Shown: positions 5,542 through 6,038 of the stretch, piece after piece | Numbering within the stretch: position 1 is the first letter of the stretch | Layout of the letters: the number at the start of each line of letters is the position of its first letter | Assembly (NCBI GenBank): GCA_947474415.1 | Contig: CANJKD010000171.1 | Coordinates: forward strand, 1-6,038 | DNA length: 6,038 nt | Direction: 5' to 3' | DNA from: Burkholderiales bacterium | Lineage (GTDB): Bacteria > Pseudomonadota > Gammaproteobacteria > Burkholderiales > Burkholderiaceae_C | The notes under the pieces: generated by a model | Told to the model about the DNA's origin: nothing | The model's database searches: none | What the model saw: only the letters and a program-made list of their open reading frames with translations | Made by a program: the position numbers and the translations under genes

Positions 5542-5556
5542 CGGTGCACAGCACCG
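5542..5556. repeat. Short perfect inverted repeat between divergent promoters
   Basis: CGGTGC (5542-5547), a 3-nt spacer, then GCACCG (5551-5556). GCACCGC recurs in direct orientation at 5563-5569. It lies between the two TTGACA boxes of the divergent region, so an operator is possible; random occurrence in GC-rich DNA is the alternative. Confidence 0.3.
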
Positions 5557-5599
5557 CCCGGCGCACCGCAGAAGCAACTTCCGGGAACTTGTAAATCCC

Positions 5600-5628
5600 T
5601 TGACACCTAAACTATTTCGACTCAAACT
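5600..5628 (+). promoter_or_regulatory. Candidate promoter of the aryl-CoA monooxygenase gene
   Basis: Consensus -35 TTGACA at 5600-5605, then a 17-nt spacer and a poor -10, CAAACT (5623-5628, 3 of 6). A strong -35 with a weak -10 suits an activated or repressor-controlled promoter. AAACT occurs twice, at 5609-5613 and 5624-5628, 15 bp apart and inside the core promoter, a possible operator. The predicted transcript start is near 5635, leaving a leader of about 30 nt. Confidence 0.45.
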
Positions 5629-5664
5629 CGTGGCACCCTGAACCTCATCGCAAGTGGAGCGAGA

Positions 5665-6038
5665 ATGAAGATCGTGTGCATCGGTGGTGGCCCGGCCGGC
5701 CTGTATTTCGCCTTGCTGATGAAGCAGGGCAACCGGGCCCACGACATCACGGTCGTCGAGCGCAACAAGCCGTACGACACCTTCGGCTGGGGCGTGGTGT
5801 TCTCCGATGCCACGCTCGCCAACATGCGCCAGTGGGACGCAGAGACCGCCGCCGAGATCGAGCAGGCCTTCAACCACTGGGACGACATCGAGCTCGAATT
5901 CAAGGGCCGCACCATCCGCAGCAGCGGCCACGGCTTCGTCGGCATCGGCCGCAAGAAGCTGCTCAACATCCTGCAGACGCGCTGCGAGGCGCTGGGCGTG
6001 GTGCTGAAGTTCGAGCAAGACGTCGATTCCGACGCCGA
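5665..6038 (+). CDS. FAD monooxygenase of the anthraniloyl-CoA / salicylyl-CoA hydroxylase family, N-terminal part
   Basis: The first 124 codons are in the window; the gene continues beyond the right edge. The ATG at 5665 has GGAG 5 nt upstream. [18 protein letters not shown] opens with the FAD-binding loop G7xG9xxG12, and Glu32 in TVVERN ends the second strand. [13 protein letters not shown] (36-48), AFNHWDDIE and [16 protein letters not shown] are recognised as characteristic of the family annotated as bifunctional salicylyl-CoA 5-hydroxylase/oxidoreductase or 2-aminobenzoyl-CoA monooxygenase/reductase. Known: these cytosolic flavoproteins use NAD(P)H and O2 on aryl-CoA thioesters; the two-domain forms have about 770 residues, with a C-terminal old-yellow-enzyme-like half. 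Whether this copy has that second half cannot be seen. It is divergent from the SDR remnant, with 243 bp between them. Inference: it opens an aerobic aryl-CoA (for example 2-aminobenzoyl-CoA) operon to the right. The exact substrate is not determined. Confidence 0.9.
   Translation, partial: MKIVCIGGGPAGLYFALLMKQGNRAHDITVVERNKPYDTFGWGVVFSDATLANMRQWDAETAAEIEQAFNHWDDIELEFKGRTIRSSGHGFVGIGRKKLLNILQTRCEALGVVLKFEQDVDSDA

Overview
The window is a high-GC stretch of bacterial DNA. GC-rich third codon positions and the gene families present suggest a betaproteobacterium of the Burkholderiales that degrades aromatic or alicyclic compounds; the taxon is an inference from style, not a match. No RNA genes, CRISPR arrays, transposase genes or phage genes were seen.

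Left part (1-3132), intact. A minus-strand pair encodes a classical SDR dehydrogenase (1116-1904) and, downstream, a flavin-containing/Baeyer-Villiger-type monooxygenase that runs off the left edge (1-1064). An intact AraC-family regulator (2067-3092) is divergent from the pair. The likely logic is alcohol to ketone or aldehyde (SDR), then oxygenation (flavoprotein), under the AraC regulator. A GC-rich hairpin (3103-3132) closes the regulator gene.

Middle and right part (3141-5421), scarred. Two gene fragments meet back to back near 3262-3300: the C-terminal end of an unidentified minus-strand protein, and the C-terminal half of a ring-hydroxylating dioxygenase beta subunit on the plus strand. 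The beta fragment is coupled by a GTGA overlap to an isochorismatase-fold hydrolase (3522-4142) of full length that lacks the usual catalytic Cys and Asp. Converging on it is a second AraC-family gene (4144-4922) that has lost about 65-70 residues and its reading frame. Upstream of that is a second SDR gene (4999-5421) with an in-frame loss of about 135 residues that removes the whole catalytic centre. This looks like the remains of a dioxygenase, dihydrodiol-dehydrogenase and regulator catabolic cluster. An assembly collapse could give the same picture and should be excluded first.

Right edge (5422-6038). A divergent promoter region with two consensus TTGACA boxes leads right into the start of a large FAD monooxygenase of the anthraniloyl-CoA / salicylyl-CoA hydroxylase family (5665 onward, cut by the window edge). 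This suggests an aerobic aryl-CoA degradation cluster beyond the window.

No clearly new biological system was found. The most interesting signals are the cluster of deletions, the two-fragment junction, the Cys-less hydrolase coupled to a dioxygenase remnant, and a three-copy 11-bp tandem repeat.
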